From positions 1-34,151 of the forward strand of contig JAUYBJ010000174.1 of assembly GCA_030693155.1 (NCBI GenBank): DNA of 34,151 nt, given 5' to 3'. A program made the translations under genes and the position numbers. The notes beneath the pieces are model-generated. The model was not told the DNA's origin. It saw nothing but the letters and a program-made list of their open reading frames with translations, and did no database searches. Shown piece after piece: positions 8,561-18,231 of the stretch (the stretch's first letter is position 1; each line of letters begins with the position of its first letter). Origin of the DNA: Methylococcales bacterium (GTDB lineage Bacteria > Pseudomonadota > Gammaproteobacteria > Methylococcales > Methylomonadaceae).

Positions 8561-10705
8561 ATGCAAGCCTACAAAGCCCTGCTTCCGCTCTGTGTATCGC
8601 TGATTATTTTAGTTCCGCACCGCGCGTGGACAGCAACCACACTCAATAATCCTTACACCGAAGACGAAGGCAATCTCTCCGTATTATATGAATCGTTTAC
8701 TGAACGACCCAAACACCTAGAACCTGCCGCCGCTTACACTTCCAACGAATATGCCATTATCGGGCAGATTTACGAACCGCCGTTTCAATACCATTATTTG
8801 AAACGACCGTATCAATTAGTGCCGCTCACTGCCACTAAAATGCCTGATATTCAATATTTGAATGCCAAAGGCGAACCGCTGGGACAGCCTGTAAAAGACA
8901 GTGATATTGCCTTTACTGATTACATCATCAACATTAAACCGAATATAGCTTATCAACCTCATCCTGCATTAGCCAAAAATGCGGCGGGGGATTACGCTTA
9001 TCATCAACTCAGTCCCGCACAAATACAGCCGCTGCACACCTTAGCCAACTTTAAAGACACAGGATCACGCGAACTGACCGCTGATGATTACGTTTATCAA
9101 ATCAAACGCTTAGCCTATCCTAAACTGCAATCACCGATTGCCGAACTGATGAAAAATTACATCGTCGGCTTTGATGAGTTTGCCAAACAACTGGCAAACC
9201 AACCGAAAACCGCGCTGAAAACACAGCCGCTGACAGGTGCGCAAGCAGTAGATCGCTATACCTATCGAGTGCGTATTAAAGGCAAATACCCGCAGTTTAT
9301 TTTCTGGCTGGCAATGCCATTTTTTGCACCGATGCCGTGGGAAGCCGATGCGTTTTACGATCAAGCAGGATTAGCCGATAAAAATATTGCCCTAGACTGG
9401 TTTCCGATTGGTACGGGTGCGTATTTATTAGCCGAAAACAATCCTAATCGGCGCATGATTTTGTTAAAAAATCCGCTGTTTCATGGTGAAGTTTATCCCA
9501 GTGAAGGCGAAGCTGATGACATTGCTAAAGGTTTATTAACAGACGCAGGAAAACCGCTACCCTTTATCGACAAAGTGGTTTTTATGCTGGAAAAAGAAAC
9601 CATTCCCTATTGGACTAAGTTTTTACAAGGCTATTACGATTTATCAGGCATCGCCTCGGACAGTTTCGATCAGGCAATCCAATTTACAGGCAGCGGCGGC
9701 GCACGACTCACCGAAACTATGCAGGAAAAAGGCATTCAATTACAAACTGCGGTAACTACCTCTACTTATTATCTTGGCTTTAATATGCAGGATGCAGTCA
9801 TCGGCGGCAACAGTGACACTACCCGAAAATTGCGTCAGGCTATCGCCATTGCCGTTGATATTGAAGAATATATTGCCATTTTTATGAATGGGCGTGGTGT
9901 TGCCGCTCAAGGCGTACTGCCACCTGGTATTTATGGTTTTGCAGACGACAAAGAAGGCATCAATCGCCACGTTTATGACTGGAAAGACGGCAAAGCGCAG
10001 CGTAAAAACATCGCTGAAGCCAAACAACTAATAACCGAAGCAGGCTATGAAAACGGTATTGATCCAAAAACCAAAGAGCCGATGATTTTGTATTTTGATA
10101 CCACCGCTGTCAATGTTGACGATAAGCCGCGCATGAACTGGTATCGTAAACAATTTGAAAAGTTAGGTATTAAGCTGGTGGTGCGTGCCACTGATTTCAA
10201 TCGATTTCAGGAAAAACTGCGTATTGGTAATGCGCAACTGTTCTTTTTAGGTTGGAATGCTGATTATCCTGACCCCGAAAACTTTTTGTTTCTCTTATAC
10301 GGCCCGCATTCCAAAGTAACATTCAGCGGGGAAAATTCCAGCAATTATCAGAATCCAGAATTTGACCGTTTATTTGAACAAATGCGCAATATGGACAACG
10401 GCGAGCAACGTTACCAATTAATTCAACAATTACAAGATATTGCGCGTCATGATGCCCCGTGGTTATTTGGTTTTCATCCCAAAAGTTTTTCGCTGTTTCA
10501 TAGCTGGTATAAAAATATCAAGCCTAATTTGATGGCGAATAATCAGCTCAAATACACGCGCATAGATACGGCATTGCGAACAGAAAAAAGACAGGAATGG
10601 AATCAGCCGATAGTTTGGCCGTTATTGCTGGGTGTTGCCGGGTTGGGATTGATGCTGATGCCTGCGGTTAAAGCCTATCGGCACCGCGCACATAAGACTG
10701 GCTAA
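8561..10705 (+). CDS. ABC transporter substrate-binding protein, family 5 (peptide type), C-terminally anchored
   Basis: Extracytoplasmic solute-binding protein, SBP_bac_5/OppA-like, 714 residues from ATG 8561. A signal peptide (ALLPLCVSLIILVP, cleavage after WTA) is followed by features of the fold: YEPPFQYHY, LTADDYVYQIKRLAYP, GTGAYLLAENNPNRRMIL, the domain-crossing region RKLRQAIAIAVD, and FLGWNADYPDPENFLFLLYG near 575. It is longer than the usual 540 residues. The C-terminus adds a hydrophobic helix (WPLLLGVAGLGLMLMPAV) with a basic tail, so it is probably membrane-tethered. No permease or ATPase genes are adjacent. A GTG at 8510 would extend it by 17 atypical residues; the ribosome site at 8561 is weak. 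Confidence 0.85.
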   Translation: MQAYKALLPLCVSLIILVPHRAWTATTLNNPYTEDEGNLSVLYESFTERPKHLEPAAAYTSNEYAIIGQIYEPPFQYHYLKRPYQLVPLTATKMPDIQYLNAKGEPLGQPVKDSDIAFTDYIINIKPNIAYQPHPALAKNAAGDYAYHQLSPAQIQPLHTLANFKDTGSRELTADDYVYQIKRLAYPKLQSPIAELMKNYIVGFDEFAKQLANQPKTALKTQPLTGAQAVDRYTYRVRIKGKYPQFIFWLAMPFFAPMPWEADAFYDQAGLADKNIALDWFPIGTGAYLLAENNPNRRMILLKNPLFHGEVYPSEGEADDIAKGLLTDAGKPLPFIDKVVFMLEKETIPYWTKFLQGYYDLSGIASDSFDQAIQFTGSGGARLTETMQEKGIQLQTAVTTSTYYLGFNMQDAVIGGNSDTTRKLRQAIAIAVDIEEYIAIFMNGRGVAAQGVLPPGIYGFADDKEGINRHVYDWKDGKAQRKNIAEAKQLITEAGYENGIDPKTKEPMILYFDTTAVNVDDKPRMNWYRKQFEKLGIKLVVRATDFNRFQEKLRIGNAQLFFLGWNADYPDPENFLFLLYGPHSKVTFSGENSSNYQNPEFDRLFEQMRNMDNGEQRYQLIQQLQDIARHDAPWLFGFHPKSFSLFHSWYKNIKPNLMANNQLKYTRIDTALRTEKRQEWNQPIVWPLLLGVAGLGLMLMPAVKAYRHRAHKTG

Positions 10706-10757
10706 TACCGTAGAAACGATGCAGTACAACTGATATTTGCTAACTCAAATAGAACAA

Positions 10758-10781
10758 CAGGTGCGGATAAATCCACACCTG
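10758..10781 (-). terminator. Hairpin between convergent genes, possible mltD terminator
   Basis: A 10-bp stem with one C/A mismatch and loop TAAA lies 12 bp beyond the mltD stop and 52 bp beyond the solute-binding gene. On the minus strand it is followed by TTGTTCTATTT, a weak T tract. Confidence 0.4.
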
Positions 10782-10793
10782 CCATCATTACAC

Positions 10794-12389
10794 TTAACCG
10801 GGTTTCAGTTTTTTGACTGGACGTGCTTTAGTGGCTACATCCGCCACTGCAATACTGGCTTTACGATAATTTTGCGACTTGCTGGGTGTCAGAGCTGCCA
10901 GATTAACCGCTTTCTTATCCGCTGCTTTGCCTGTCAGTTTTTTGCCGGCAGCCAACGCGACTTTTAAAGGTTTTTTATCATTTGCCGATGATTTTTTGTT
11001 ACTTGCTAAAACAGCAGGTGTTGAAGAAGCTTTCTTTGCGCTGGCAACTTGTACATTGCCGACTTTATTTTTACCCGCTTTTGCTGTCCATTGAATCGGT
11101 TCGGCTTTTTTATTGGATGGTATATTTAAAGCGACACCAGAACGGACTTGTTTACCAATTGAAGGATTGGCTTTCAGCAAAGCCTGTACGGTCGTTTTAT
11201 TTCTGGAGGCAATCGCTGTCAACGTTTCGCCAGATTTAACTTTATATTTGCTGGGAATTCCTACGCTGTCTTTTTGACGTGAAGCAACGACTCGGTTATC
11301 TCGTTGTTGCTCTGCGCGTGCCAATCTTTCTTCTTCATGGCGAGCGCGTTCTTCCTGCTCTCTAAAAAACTGCGTTTGATCAACACGCGCATAAACGGGC
11401 AATTGCTCCAGACTGGTTTTAAATGAAGCGACTTTTTCAACGGGCACTAATAAACGATGAGGGCCGTCAGGCGAAGTACTCGCACGACTAAAGCCTGGAT
11501 TCAATTTCATGAATTTATCAAGCGGCATATTCGCTAATTCGGCTGCTTTTTGTAAATCCAGCGGCGAATCAATATTGACCACTTCAAGATACGGTTTGTT
11601 TGGAATATTGTTTAAATGAATGCCATATTCATCGGCATTGGCAATTAATTTAGCAATCGCCAATAAACGAGGCACATAGTCTGCGGTTTCTCTAGGTACG
11701 TCTAAAGACCAATAATCGGTAGGCAAACTCAGGTTTTCATTTTTTTCCATTGCCTTCCAGACATTGCCTTTACCCCAGTTATAAGAGGCTAAGGCAAGAT
11801 TCCAGTCACCGTTAAAGGTTTCACCTAAATCTTTAAGAAACGCGGTAGCAGCTTGTGTTGAATCGAGAATATCACGACGACCGTCATACCATGAGCTTTG
11901 TTCAAGTCCGTACAGTTTGCCTGTGTCGGGAATAAACTGCCATAATCCTGAGGCATCGGCTTTTGAATAGGCATCGGGGATAAAAGCACTTTCAACCACA
12001 GGTAATAACGCTAATTCACCAGGAATATTATTGGCTTCGATTTCATCGAGGATAAGATGTAAATAAGGTTCGGCACGTTGCTGAATTCTGGCAATATAGG
12101 CAGGATGATCCAGATACCAGTTTAATTGCCGTTCTACCCGTTCATTGCTGACTTCAGGTAAGGCATAAAGTTTTAACAGACGCTCCCAGACGGTATTCTT
12201 ATGTGCTTCTGCGGTTTTAAGACGGTTGGATTTAAGAGGAATTTTTTCCTGTTTGCTATTCTCAGAGAAAACAACAGGCGATCGGTCATTGTAGCTTATA
12301 GGTGCTTTGGGTGTTTCGGCGCAACCTACAACAAGCAAAGAGACAGAAACTAATAAAAAATTAACTGACCTGTTAGAATTAACATACAT
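10794..12389 (-). CDS. mltD: Membrane-bound lytic murein transglycosylase D (MltD)
   Basis: Cleaves the glycan strands of peptidoglycan in the periplasm, releasing 1,6-anhydro-muropeptides. The 531 residues start with a lipoprotein signal (LLVSVSLLVVGC, lipid on the cysteine near 23). The SLT domain (about 105-240) shows LLPVVESAF with the expected catalytic glutamate, ASGLWQFIPDTGKLYGL and ALASYNWGKGNV. One clear LysM domain (YKVKSGETLTAIASRNKTT to NIP, about 380-425) binds glycan. A Lys/Ala-rich tail of about 100 residues replaces the extra LysM repeat seen in longer homologues. It is divergent from the methyltransferase at 12483. In enterobacteria mltD, a yafS-type gene and rnhA also lie close together. 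Confidence 0.92.
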   Translation of the reverse strand: MYVNSNRSVNFLLVSVSLLVVGCAETPKAPISYNDRSPVVFSENSKQEKIPLKSNRLKTAEAHKNTVWERLLKLYALPEVSNERVERQLNWYLDHPAYIARIQQRAEPYLHLILDEIEANNIPGELALLPVVESAFIPDAYSKADASGLWQFIPDTGKLYGLEQSSWYDGRRDILDSTQAATAFLKDLGETFNGDWNLALASYNWGKGNVWKAMEKNENLSLPTDYWSLDVPRETADYVPRLLAIAKLIANADEYGIHLNNIPNKPYLEVVNIDSPLDLQKAAELANMPLDKFMKLNPGFSRASTSPDGPHRLLVPVEKVASFKTSLEQLPVYARVDQTQFFREQEERARHEEERLARAEQQRDNRVVASRQKDSVGIPSKYKVKSGETLTAIASRNKTTVQALLKANPSIGKQVRSGVALNIPSNKKAEPIQWTAKAGKNKVGNVQVASAKKASSTPAVLASNKKSSANDKKPLKVALAAGKKLTGKAADKKAVNLAALTPSKSQNYRKASIAVADVATKARPVKKLKPG

Positions 12390-12482
12390 TATCTTTAAAC
12401 CCTTGCGAATATATTTGAATTAATTTAATTATAGCGGTGTTTTTACGGAAAATCATTAACATAAAAGTCAGCGGGTACATTA

Positions 12483-13202
12483 ATGAAACGAAAGTTCTTA
12501 TTTTCTTGGTATGAAACCCCTAGAGGCAAATTGCTGCAACAACTAGAAGCCGATTATTTACGACGCTCCATTACCGTCAGTTGTCAGCAAACAGTGCTGC
12601 AAATTGGTGGTTTAGGCTGGGAAAATGAATTTATTGACTGCACCCTATACCAAAGTTATACGATACTCGATGCCAAAAAATTAGGGACTGAATCGGCGCG
12701 AAAAATTCAGGCAAAGTCGCATCACTTGCCATTACAAAACGACAGCGTTGATATGGTCATTATTCCGCATTTATTAGAATTTGATGCCCAGCGTTTTCAA
12801 ACCATGCGCGAGGTAGAACGGGTGTTAAAACCAGAAGGCTTGCTGGTGCTGTTAAATTTTAATCCGTGGAGTTTATGGGTGCGCTACCAGTATTTGTGGG
12901 ATAAAAAAATGGCCGACTCGTGGTCTGGGCATTTTATTTCGCGCAGCAGAACCTTAGACTGGTTAAAATTATTAAATTTTGAAGTCACCACCTGTTCAGA
13001 ATTTCATTTAGATACAGTTCATACCATGAACTATAAAGCCCTCACCACCAATAAACACGCCTTTTTTGCGACCGCTTATGCTATTAAAGCCATCAAACGC
13101 CGCTATCAACTCATTCCCTTAAGTCCTGTGAAAAATGAACTGCCTTCCCTCGTATTAACAAACACCGTTACCCCCTCAGCACGGTCGGAAAAACATGATT
13201 GA
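12483..13202 (+). CDS. SAM-dependent methyltransferase, YafS-like
   Basis: Class I methyltransferase fold, 239 residues. Motif I is weak ([13 protein letters not shown]); the later parts are clear: [21 protein letters not shown] and [19 protein letters not shown]. This matches the uncharacterised family found next to rnhA in gammaproteobacteria (E. coli YafS); no substrate is known. The gene overlaps rnhA by 8 bp (ATGATTGA), so translation is probably coupled. The degenerate glycine motif leaves SAM binding less certain. Confidence 0.8.
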   Translation: MKRKFLFSWYETPRGKLLQQLEADYLRRSITVSCQQTVLQIGGLGWENEFIDCTLYQSYTILDAKKLGTESARKIQAKSHHLPLQNDSVDMVIIPHLLEFDAQRFQTMREVERVLKPEGLLVLLNFNPWSLWVRYQYLWDKKMADSWSGHFISRSRTLDWLKLLNFEVTTCSEFHLDTVHTMNYKALTTNKHAFFATAYAIKAIKRRYQLIPLSPVKNELPSLVLTNTVTPSARSEKHD

Positions 13203-13629
13203 ACCCGTCATTATTTATACCGATGGCGCGTGTCGCGGTAATCCGGGTGTGGGTGGCTGGGGCGTTATCCTCAGTTATAACGGCAACATTAAAGAACTGT
13301 GCGGCGGCGATAAAGACACCACCAATAACCGCATGGAACTCATGGCGGCAATCCAAGCCTTGGAAGCGTTAAAAAAACCCTGCGCGGTGCGACTTTACAG
13401 CGACTCCAGCTATGTCTTAAAAGGCATTACCGAATGGATGCCCAACTGGAAAAAACGCGGCTGGAAAACCGCCAGCAAACACCCTGTAAAAAACGTCGAT
13501 TTATGGCAACGCTTAGATACTGCCATTGCACCGCATGACATTGAATGGAAATGGGTAAAAGGTCATTCTGGTGATAAAGGCAATGACAGAGCCGACGCAC
13601 TGGCAAATTTAGGCATTGATTCTTTATAG
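13195..13629 (+). CDS. rnhA: Ribonuclease HI
   Basis: Degrades the RNA strand of RNA-DNA hybrids. 144 residues against 155 in E. coli. The metal-binding residues are all visible: Asp in [11 protein letters not shown] (near 10), Glu in [11 protein letters not shown] (near 48), Asp in LYSDSSYV (near 70), and Asp in GNDRADALA (near 133), with the conserved KGHSGDKGN loop just before it. The basic protrusion [11 protein letters not shown] is present, as in E. coli RNase HI. It starts inside the end of the methyltransferase gene and precedes the defence locus by 65 bp. Confidence 0.96.
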   Translation: MIEPVIIYTDGACRGNPGVGGWGVILSYNGNIKELCGGDKDTTNNRMELMAAIQALEALKKPCAVRLYSDSSYVLKGITEWMPNWKKRGWKTASKHPVKNVDLWQRLDTAIAPHDIEWKWVKGHSGDKGNDRADALANLGIDSL

Positions 13630-13694
13630 CAACAATTTCCTTTTTTCATGATGTTACATGATGTTATTTATCCACCAATGCCTTTTAAAATCGA

Positions 13695-16600
13695 ATGGAA
13701 ATAATAGATAACATCAATCAATTGCTTGGTGACAACTTAAAGCAAACACTTCAACGTGGTTCAAAACTCAAAATTGCCGCTTCCTGTTTTTCAATTTATG
13801 CTTTTGAAGCCTTAAGACATGAACTTGAAAACATTGAACAGCTGGAATTCATTTTCACCTCACCCACCTTTATTCCGCATGAAGCCAGTGATGATCTAAA
13901 AAAAGAACAACGCGAATTTCATATTTCCAAGTTCAATCGTGAACGGGGGTTTTACGGCAGTGAATTTGAAATACAGTTGAAGAACAAGCTTAACCAAAAA
14001 GCCATTGCTAAAGAATGCGCCAACTGGATTCGTCAAAATGCGAGCTTTCGTTCCAATCGCAGTAAAGCCCCCATGCAACAATTCGCGTGCGTTCAAAACA
14101 AAGATGATTCAGCCGTTTATATGCCGTTACATGGATTTACCGCCGTAGATTTGGGCTATCAAATTGGCAATGCGGTTTCCAATATCGTCAACAAATTTGA
14201 TGAACCTGCAAACACAATGATTTTTCTGAATCTGTTTGAGCAAATTTGGAATGATTCAGACAAACTTGAAGATGTTACATTGAGGCTTTGCAATCATATC
14301 GCGTCGGTTTATCAAGAGAATTCACCCGAACGCATTTATTTTTTGATGCTTTACAACATATTCAATGAGTTTTTAGAAGACATAACCGAAGACGTTTTAC
14401 CCAACGACCGCACAGGCTACCAAGACACTTTAATCTGGAACAAGCTATTCAACTTTCAAAAAGACGCGGCAACAGGCATTATCAATAAACTGGAGACATA
14501 CAATGGCTGCATTCTCGCTGACAGTGTTGGCTTGGGTAAAACATTCACTGCCTTAGCCGTTGTAAAATACTACGAACTTCGTAACCGTTCAGTGTTGGTC
14601 TTGTGTCCAAAGAAACTTGCCGACAACTGGCTTACTTACAATCGAAACCTCACTACCAATATCTTTGCTAAAGACCGATTCAATTACGATGTACTTTGTC
14701 ATACCGATCTACAACGCACATCGGGCGAATCATTTGGCATACCGTTGAATCGCGTGAATTGGGGAAATTACGATTTAATAGTCATCGATGAATCGCACAA
14801 CTTCCGCAACAACGAAGCCTATAAAGACAAAGAAACACGCTATCAAAAGCTGATGAACTCAGTGATTAAACAGGGCGTAAAAACCAAAGTATTGATGCTT
14901 TCGGCAACTCCCGTCAATAATCGCTTCAACGATTTACGCAACCAACTCGCCTTAGCTTACGAAGGTGAGTCCGCCAATTTAAGTGACAAACTGCGTGTAG
15001 AAAAAGATATTGAAACCATTTTTAGACGCGCTCAAATGGCGTTTAATACTTGGTCAAACTTACCGTCTGAGCAACGCACTACCTCTGCAATTCTTAGTAC
15101 ATTAGACTTTGATTTCTTTGAATTACTCGATAGTGTCACGATTGCCCGTTCACGCAAGCATATCGAAACTTTTTATGACACCACTGACATCGGTAAATTT
15201 CCACAGCGATTAAAACCACTCTCGTTTCACTGTCCTTTGTCACACCAAGCCGATGTGATTGGCTTCAATGTTATCTTTGACCAGCTTTCATCACTCAGTT
15301 TGGCGATATATGCACCTGTTAGTTATATTTTGCCCAGTCGGTTGAAAAAATACGAAATGCTGTATGACACGCAAATTTCAGGCGGTAAAGGACGATTGCG
15401 ACAAGTTGACCGTGAGCGAAGTCTGCAAGCCTTGATGACGACTAACTTGTTAAAACGCTTGGAAAGCTCTGTTGAATCATTCCGTCTCACCTTACAGAAA
15501 CTTAAAACCAATCACCAAAACACCTTAACAAAAATTGATGATTTCGTGCGTAACGGCGTAGACCTCAGTTTTTCTGATGTGGCTGGAGCATTTGAAAATA
15601 CCAATGACGATGACGAAAATCTACCAACGCCCGACGATGAAACTATTGGCACGAAAGTGCAAATCAAATTAGCCGATATGGATTTACCCTCATGGAGTCG
15701 TGAATTAACCAGCGATTTATTTATTATTGAACAACTGCTGATGGAAATGCACAAAGTCACGCCCGACACCGACGCAAAACTGCAACATCTCAAGGCACAG
15801 ATTCAGCACAAGTTAGAAAACCCGATAAATGACGGTAACAAAAAAGTGCTGATTTTCACCGCATTTGCCGATACTGCCAGTTATCTTTACGAACATTTAG
15901 CATACGATTTACATCACCAGCATCATTTACATACCGCAAAAGTCACAGGCAGTGATGCACCTAAATCAACACTCAAGAAAACCTATGACTTCCAATCGGT
16001 TCTAACCCTGTTCTCGCCGCTCTCTAAAAACAAAGCCGTGGTATTGCCGCATGAACAGGAAATCGATATTTTGATTGCCACAGACTGTATTTCAGAAGGA
16101 CAAAACCTGCAAGATTGCGACTACCTGATTAACTACGACATTCACTGGAACCCTGTGCGCATCATTCAACGCTTTGGGCGAATTGACCGTATCGGTTCAA
16201 AAAACAGTCAAATCCAACTGGTGAATTATTGGGCAGACATTTCACTCGATGAATATATCAACCTCAAAGAGCGCGTTGAAAATCGCATGATTATTGCTGA
16301 CGTAACCGCGACAGGTGATGACAATGTGTTAAGCAGTCAGAAGCATGAAGCCGCCTATCGCAAAGAACAACTACGCCGATTGCAAGAAGAAGTGATTGAA
16401 ATGGAGGATGTGAAAACAGGCGTTTCCATTACCGATTTAGGACTCAATGATTTTCGCATGGATTTACTGAATCACGCCAAAAATGACAAAGAACTGCCCA
16501 GTGTACCGAATGGAATGCACGCGGTTGTCCCAGCCAATCCAGAACTGGGCTTAACGGCGGGGGTTATTTTTACCCTTAAAAATCTCAATCATGGCGTGCG

Positions 16601-16958
16601 TATCAATCAATACAACCGCTTGCATCCGTATTATTTGGTCTATATCAGTCGTGAGGGTGAAATCATCAACGACCATTCCGAAGTCAAACGCCTGCTTGAT
16701 TTAGTCCGCTCCGCCTGTAAAGGACAACAGCAACCGATTGATGATGTTTGTGCGCGGTTCAATGACATCACCAATGATGGACGCGATATGCGCATTTATT
16801 CAAATCTGCTAGACCAAGCCGTTCGTTCAATTATTGACGTGAAAGAAGAAAAAGACATTGATAGCCTGTTTTCGGGCGGCAAAACCACTGCATTACTCGA
16901 TACCATCAGCGGGTTAGATGATTTTGAATTGATAAGCTTTTTAGTGATTCAGGATTAA
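13695..16958 (+). CDS. SNF2/DEAD-like helicase with PLD-like N-terminus (restriction-associated)
   Basis: Large ATPase of 1087 residues. The N-terminal 230 residues begin KIAASCFSIYAFEALRHEL and FIFTSPTFIP, resembling phospholipase-D-like domains fused to defence helicases; no HxK-x4-D motif is seen, so nuclease activity there is doubtful. The helicase core has ILADSVGLGKTFTALAVV (Walker A, near 272), VIDESHNF (Walker B, near 362), LSATPVNNR (motif III, near 402), ILIATDCISEGQNLQ (near 793) and QRFGRIDRIGS (motif VI, near 825). A long acidic, partly coiled insertion lies between the two RecA domains (about 570-690). The DUF4391 start codon follows its stop by one base, implying a shared transcript. 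Family members sit with DUF4391, Mod and Res genes in other genomes, from memory. The start ATG has a poor ribosome site. Confidence 0.88.
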   Translation: MEIIDNINQLLGDNLKQTLQRGSKLKIAASCFSIYAFEALRHELENIEQLEFIFTSPTFIPHEASDDLKKEQREFHISKFNRERGFYGSEFEIQLKNKLNQKAIAKECANWIRQNASFRSNRSKAPMQQFACVQNKDDSAVYMPLHGFTAVDLGYQIGNAVSNIVNKFDEPANTMIFLNLFEQIWNDSDKLEDVTLRLCNHIASVYQENSPERIYFLMLYNIFNEFLEDITEDVLPNDRTGYQDTLIWNKLFNFQKDAATGIINKLETYNGCILADSVGLGKTFTALAVVKYYELRNRSVLVLCPKKLADNWLTYNRNLTTNIFAKDRFNYDVLCHTDLQRTSGESFGIPLNRVNWGNYDLIVIDESHNFRNNEAYKDKETRYQKLMNSVIKQGVKTKVLMLSATPVNNRFNDLRNQLALAYEGESANLSDKLRVEKDIETIFRRAQMAFNTWSNLPSEQRTTSAILSTLDFDFFELLDSVTIARSRKHIETFYDTTDIGKFPQRLKPLSFHCPLSHQADVIGFNVIFDQLSSLSLAIYAPVSYILPSRLKKYEMLYDTQISGGKGRLRQVDRERSLQALMTTNLLKRLESSVESFRLTLQKLKTNHQNTLTKIDDFVRNGVDLSFSDVAGAFENTNDDDENLPTPDDETIGTKVQIKLADMDLPSWSRELTSDLFIIEQLLMEMHKVTPDTDAKLQHLKAQIQHKLENPINDGNKKVLIFTAFADTASYLYEHLAYDLHHQHHLHTAKVTGSDAPKSTLKKTYDFQSVLTLFSPLSKNKAVVLPHEQEIDILIATDCISEGQNLQDCDYLINYDIHWNPVRIIQRFGRIDRIGSKNSQIQLVNYWADISLDEYINLKERVENRMIIADVTATGDDNVLSSQKHEAAYRKEQLRRLQEEVIEMEDVKTGVSITDLGLNDFRMDLLNHAKNDKELPSVPNGMHAVVPANPELGLTAGVIFTLKNLNHGVRINQYNRLHPYYLVYISREGEIINDHSEVKRLLDLVRSACKGQQQPIDDVCARFNDITNDGRDMRIYSNLLDQAVRSIIDVKEEKDIDSLFSGGKTTALLDTISGLDDFELISFLVIQD

Positions 16959-16959
16959 G

Positions 16960-17604
16960 GTGTTTTTGTTCCCACAACAAGCCTCGTTAGCCAGACCGTT
17001 ACCCAAGTCTAAAATTTATCAATTCGCCAAACCCAGTGCGGCGGTTAAAGAATTATTCGTGCGTCAAATTGATAATATTGTCTGGCAATACAAACTAGCC
17101 CCTGAAACCATTAACTTACCCGCAACCGCCAGTGTCGAAGAAATACAGATTTTTGATATAGCGTTAAAAGGTGCAGAATGCGATTTAAGCGTGTTGCGTT
17201 GTATTGATACAGCCATTCCCTTCAAACTCTTTTATCGTGTTTTTAAAGGCGATTCAGTACGGTTTACGACAGCTTATAAACAAGTCGCTAACGATAAAAC
17301 AGTCATTGAGGGTTATTTTTCATCCGATTGGTTGCCAGTTGATACGCCCTGCCAAGCATTACCCATCGCGCTCAATTTGCAGAGTTTATACGAACAGATG
17401 ATGCAGAGCCTGTTACCCAGTTCACCCCGACAACATGAAAGTTTGTCTGAACAAATTGCACGACTCAACCAACTGCAACAACAACAAACCGAATGCAAAA
17501 AACTTGAAGCACGGTTAGCAAAAGAAAAACAATTCAATCGCAAGGTTGAATTGAATAATCAATTGCGAGCGTTAAAACAGTCTATTGAACAAATACGCGG
17601 CTAA
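16960..17604 (+). CDS. DUF4391 domain protein
   Basis: 214 residues from a GTG start one base after the helicase stop; AGGA of the helicase end serves as ribosome site. The body (residues 1-150, with FAKPSAAVKELFVRQIDNIVWQYKLA and IALKGAECDLSVLRCID) matches the DUF4391 family, which accompanies restriction-type helicases. Function is unknown; an adaptor or regulatory subunit is plausible. The C-terminal 65 residues are a Gln/Glu/Lys-rich coiled coil (LNQLQQQQTECKKLEARLAK). The last two sense codons and stop (CGC GGC TAA) lie inside a REP palindrome, so the present C-terminus may have been set by REP insertion. Confidence 0.8.
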   Translation: MFLFPQQASLARPLPKSKIYQFAKPSAAVKELFVRQIDNIVWQYKLAPETINLPATASVEEIQIFDIALKGAECDLSVLRCIDTAIPFKLFYRVFKGDSVRFTTAYKQVANDKTVIEGYFSSDWLPVDTPCQALPIALNLQSLYEQMMQSLLPSSPRQHESLSEQIARLNQLQQQQTECKKLEARLAKEKQFNRKVELNNQLRALKQSIEQIRG

Positions 17605-17669
17605 AGCCGCTCCCACATCCGCTCCCACAAACGGCTCTAATCTGCTTGTGGGAGAGGCTTTAGCCTCGA
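17597..17669. repeat. REP pair (inverted) upstream of RAYT
   Basis: GCGGCTAAAGCCGCTCCCAC at 17597-17616 is followed by a second GCTCCCAC. An inverted related unit beginning GTGGGAGAGGCTTTAGCC lies at 17648-17669. The pair forms a BIME-like unit between the DUF4391 stop and the RAYT gene. It is the same repeat family as 18232-18417, 19944-20125 and 24454-24512. Confidence 0.85.
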
Positions 17670-17704
17670 TAAAGACCGATAAGTTTCATGTTAAAATAAG
17701 TCTA

Positions 17705-18199
17705 ATGAATTCAATAAAAAATAAGCCCGCGCCACATAGTAAAGACTTAAGAAAAGGCAGATACTCACAAGCTAACCAGACCTATTTACTCACGACAGTG
17801 ACCTATCAACGACAAACTGTGTTTAGTGATTTTCATTTGGGCAGATTAGTGGTACACGCTATCCGCAAACAGCATCAACTTGGCAATATCGACAGTTTAG
17901 CATTTGTCGTCATGCCAGATCACTTACACTGGTTATGCACCTTGCAAGGTGACAACACGCTGGCAAACGTTATGCACCAGGTTAAAGGCAACTCCGCGTG
18001 TCAAATACAAAAAATTCGCCGTGAGCGCGGTCTGATACCTTTGCATCAACCGCTGTGGCAAGATGGCTATCATGACCATGCACTTAGAAAAGAAGAAGAT
18101 TTACAACAGGTTGCCCGTTATATAGTCGCGAATCCATTAAGAGCAAAATTAGTGGCTAACATAGGAAACTATCCATTATGGGATGCCATTTGGTTATAA
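17705..18199 (+). CDS. REP-associated tyrosine transposase (RAYT)
   Basis: Y1/HUH-family transposase of 164 residues from ATG 17705 (MNSIKNKPAPHSKDLRKGRY). It shows YLLTTVTYQRQTVF, then FVVMPDHLHWL with the HxH metal site, and VARYIVANPLRAKLV with the probable catalytic tyrosine. This is the standard architecture of RAYTs, which act on REP palindromes as single-stranded DNA. REPs flank it on both sides, as expected. Upstream in-frame codons (17585-17704) are REP sequence and are not part of the gene. It interrupts the otherwise compact helicase/DUF4391/mod gene order. Confidence 0.9.
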   Translation: MNSIKNKPAPHSKDLRKGRYSQANQTYLLTTVTYQRQTVFSDFHLGRLVVHAIRKQHQLGNIDSLAFVVMPDHLHWLCTLQGDNTLANVMHQVKGNSACQIQKIRRERGLIPLHQPLWQDGYHDHALRKEEDLQQVARYIVANPLRAKLVANIGNYPLWDAIWL

Positions 18200-18231
18200 A
18201 AAAGAAATTTTATGCAGGAGAGACTCAACTT

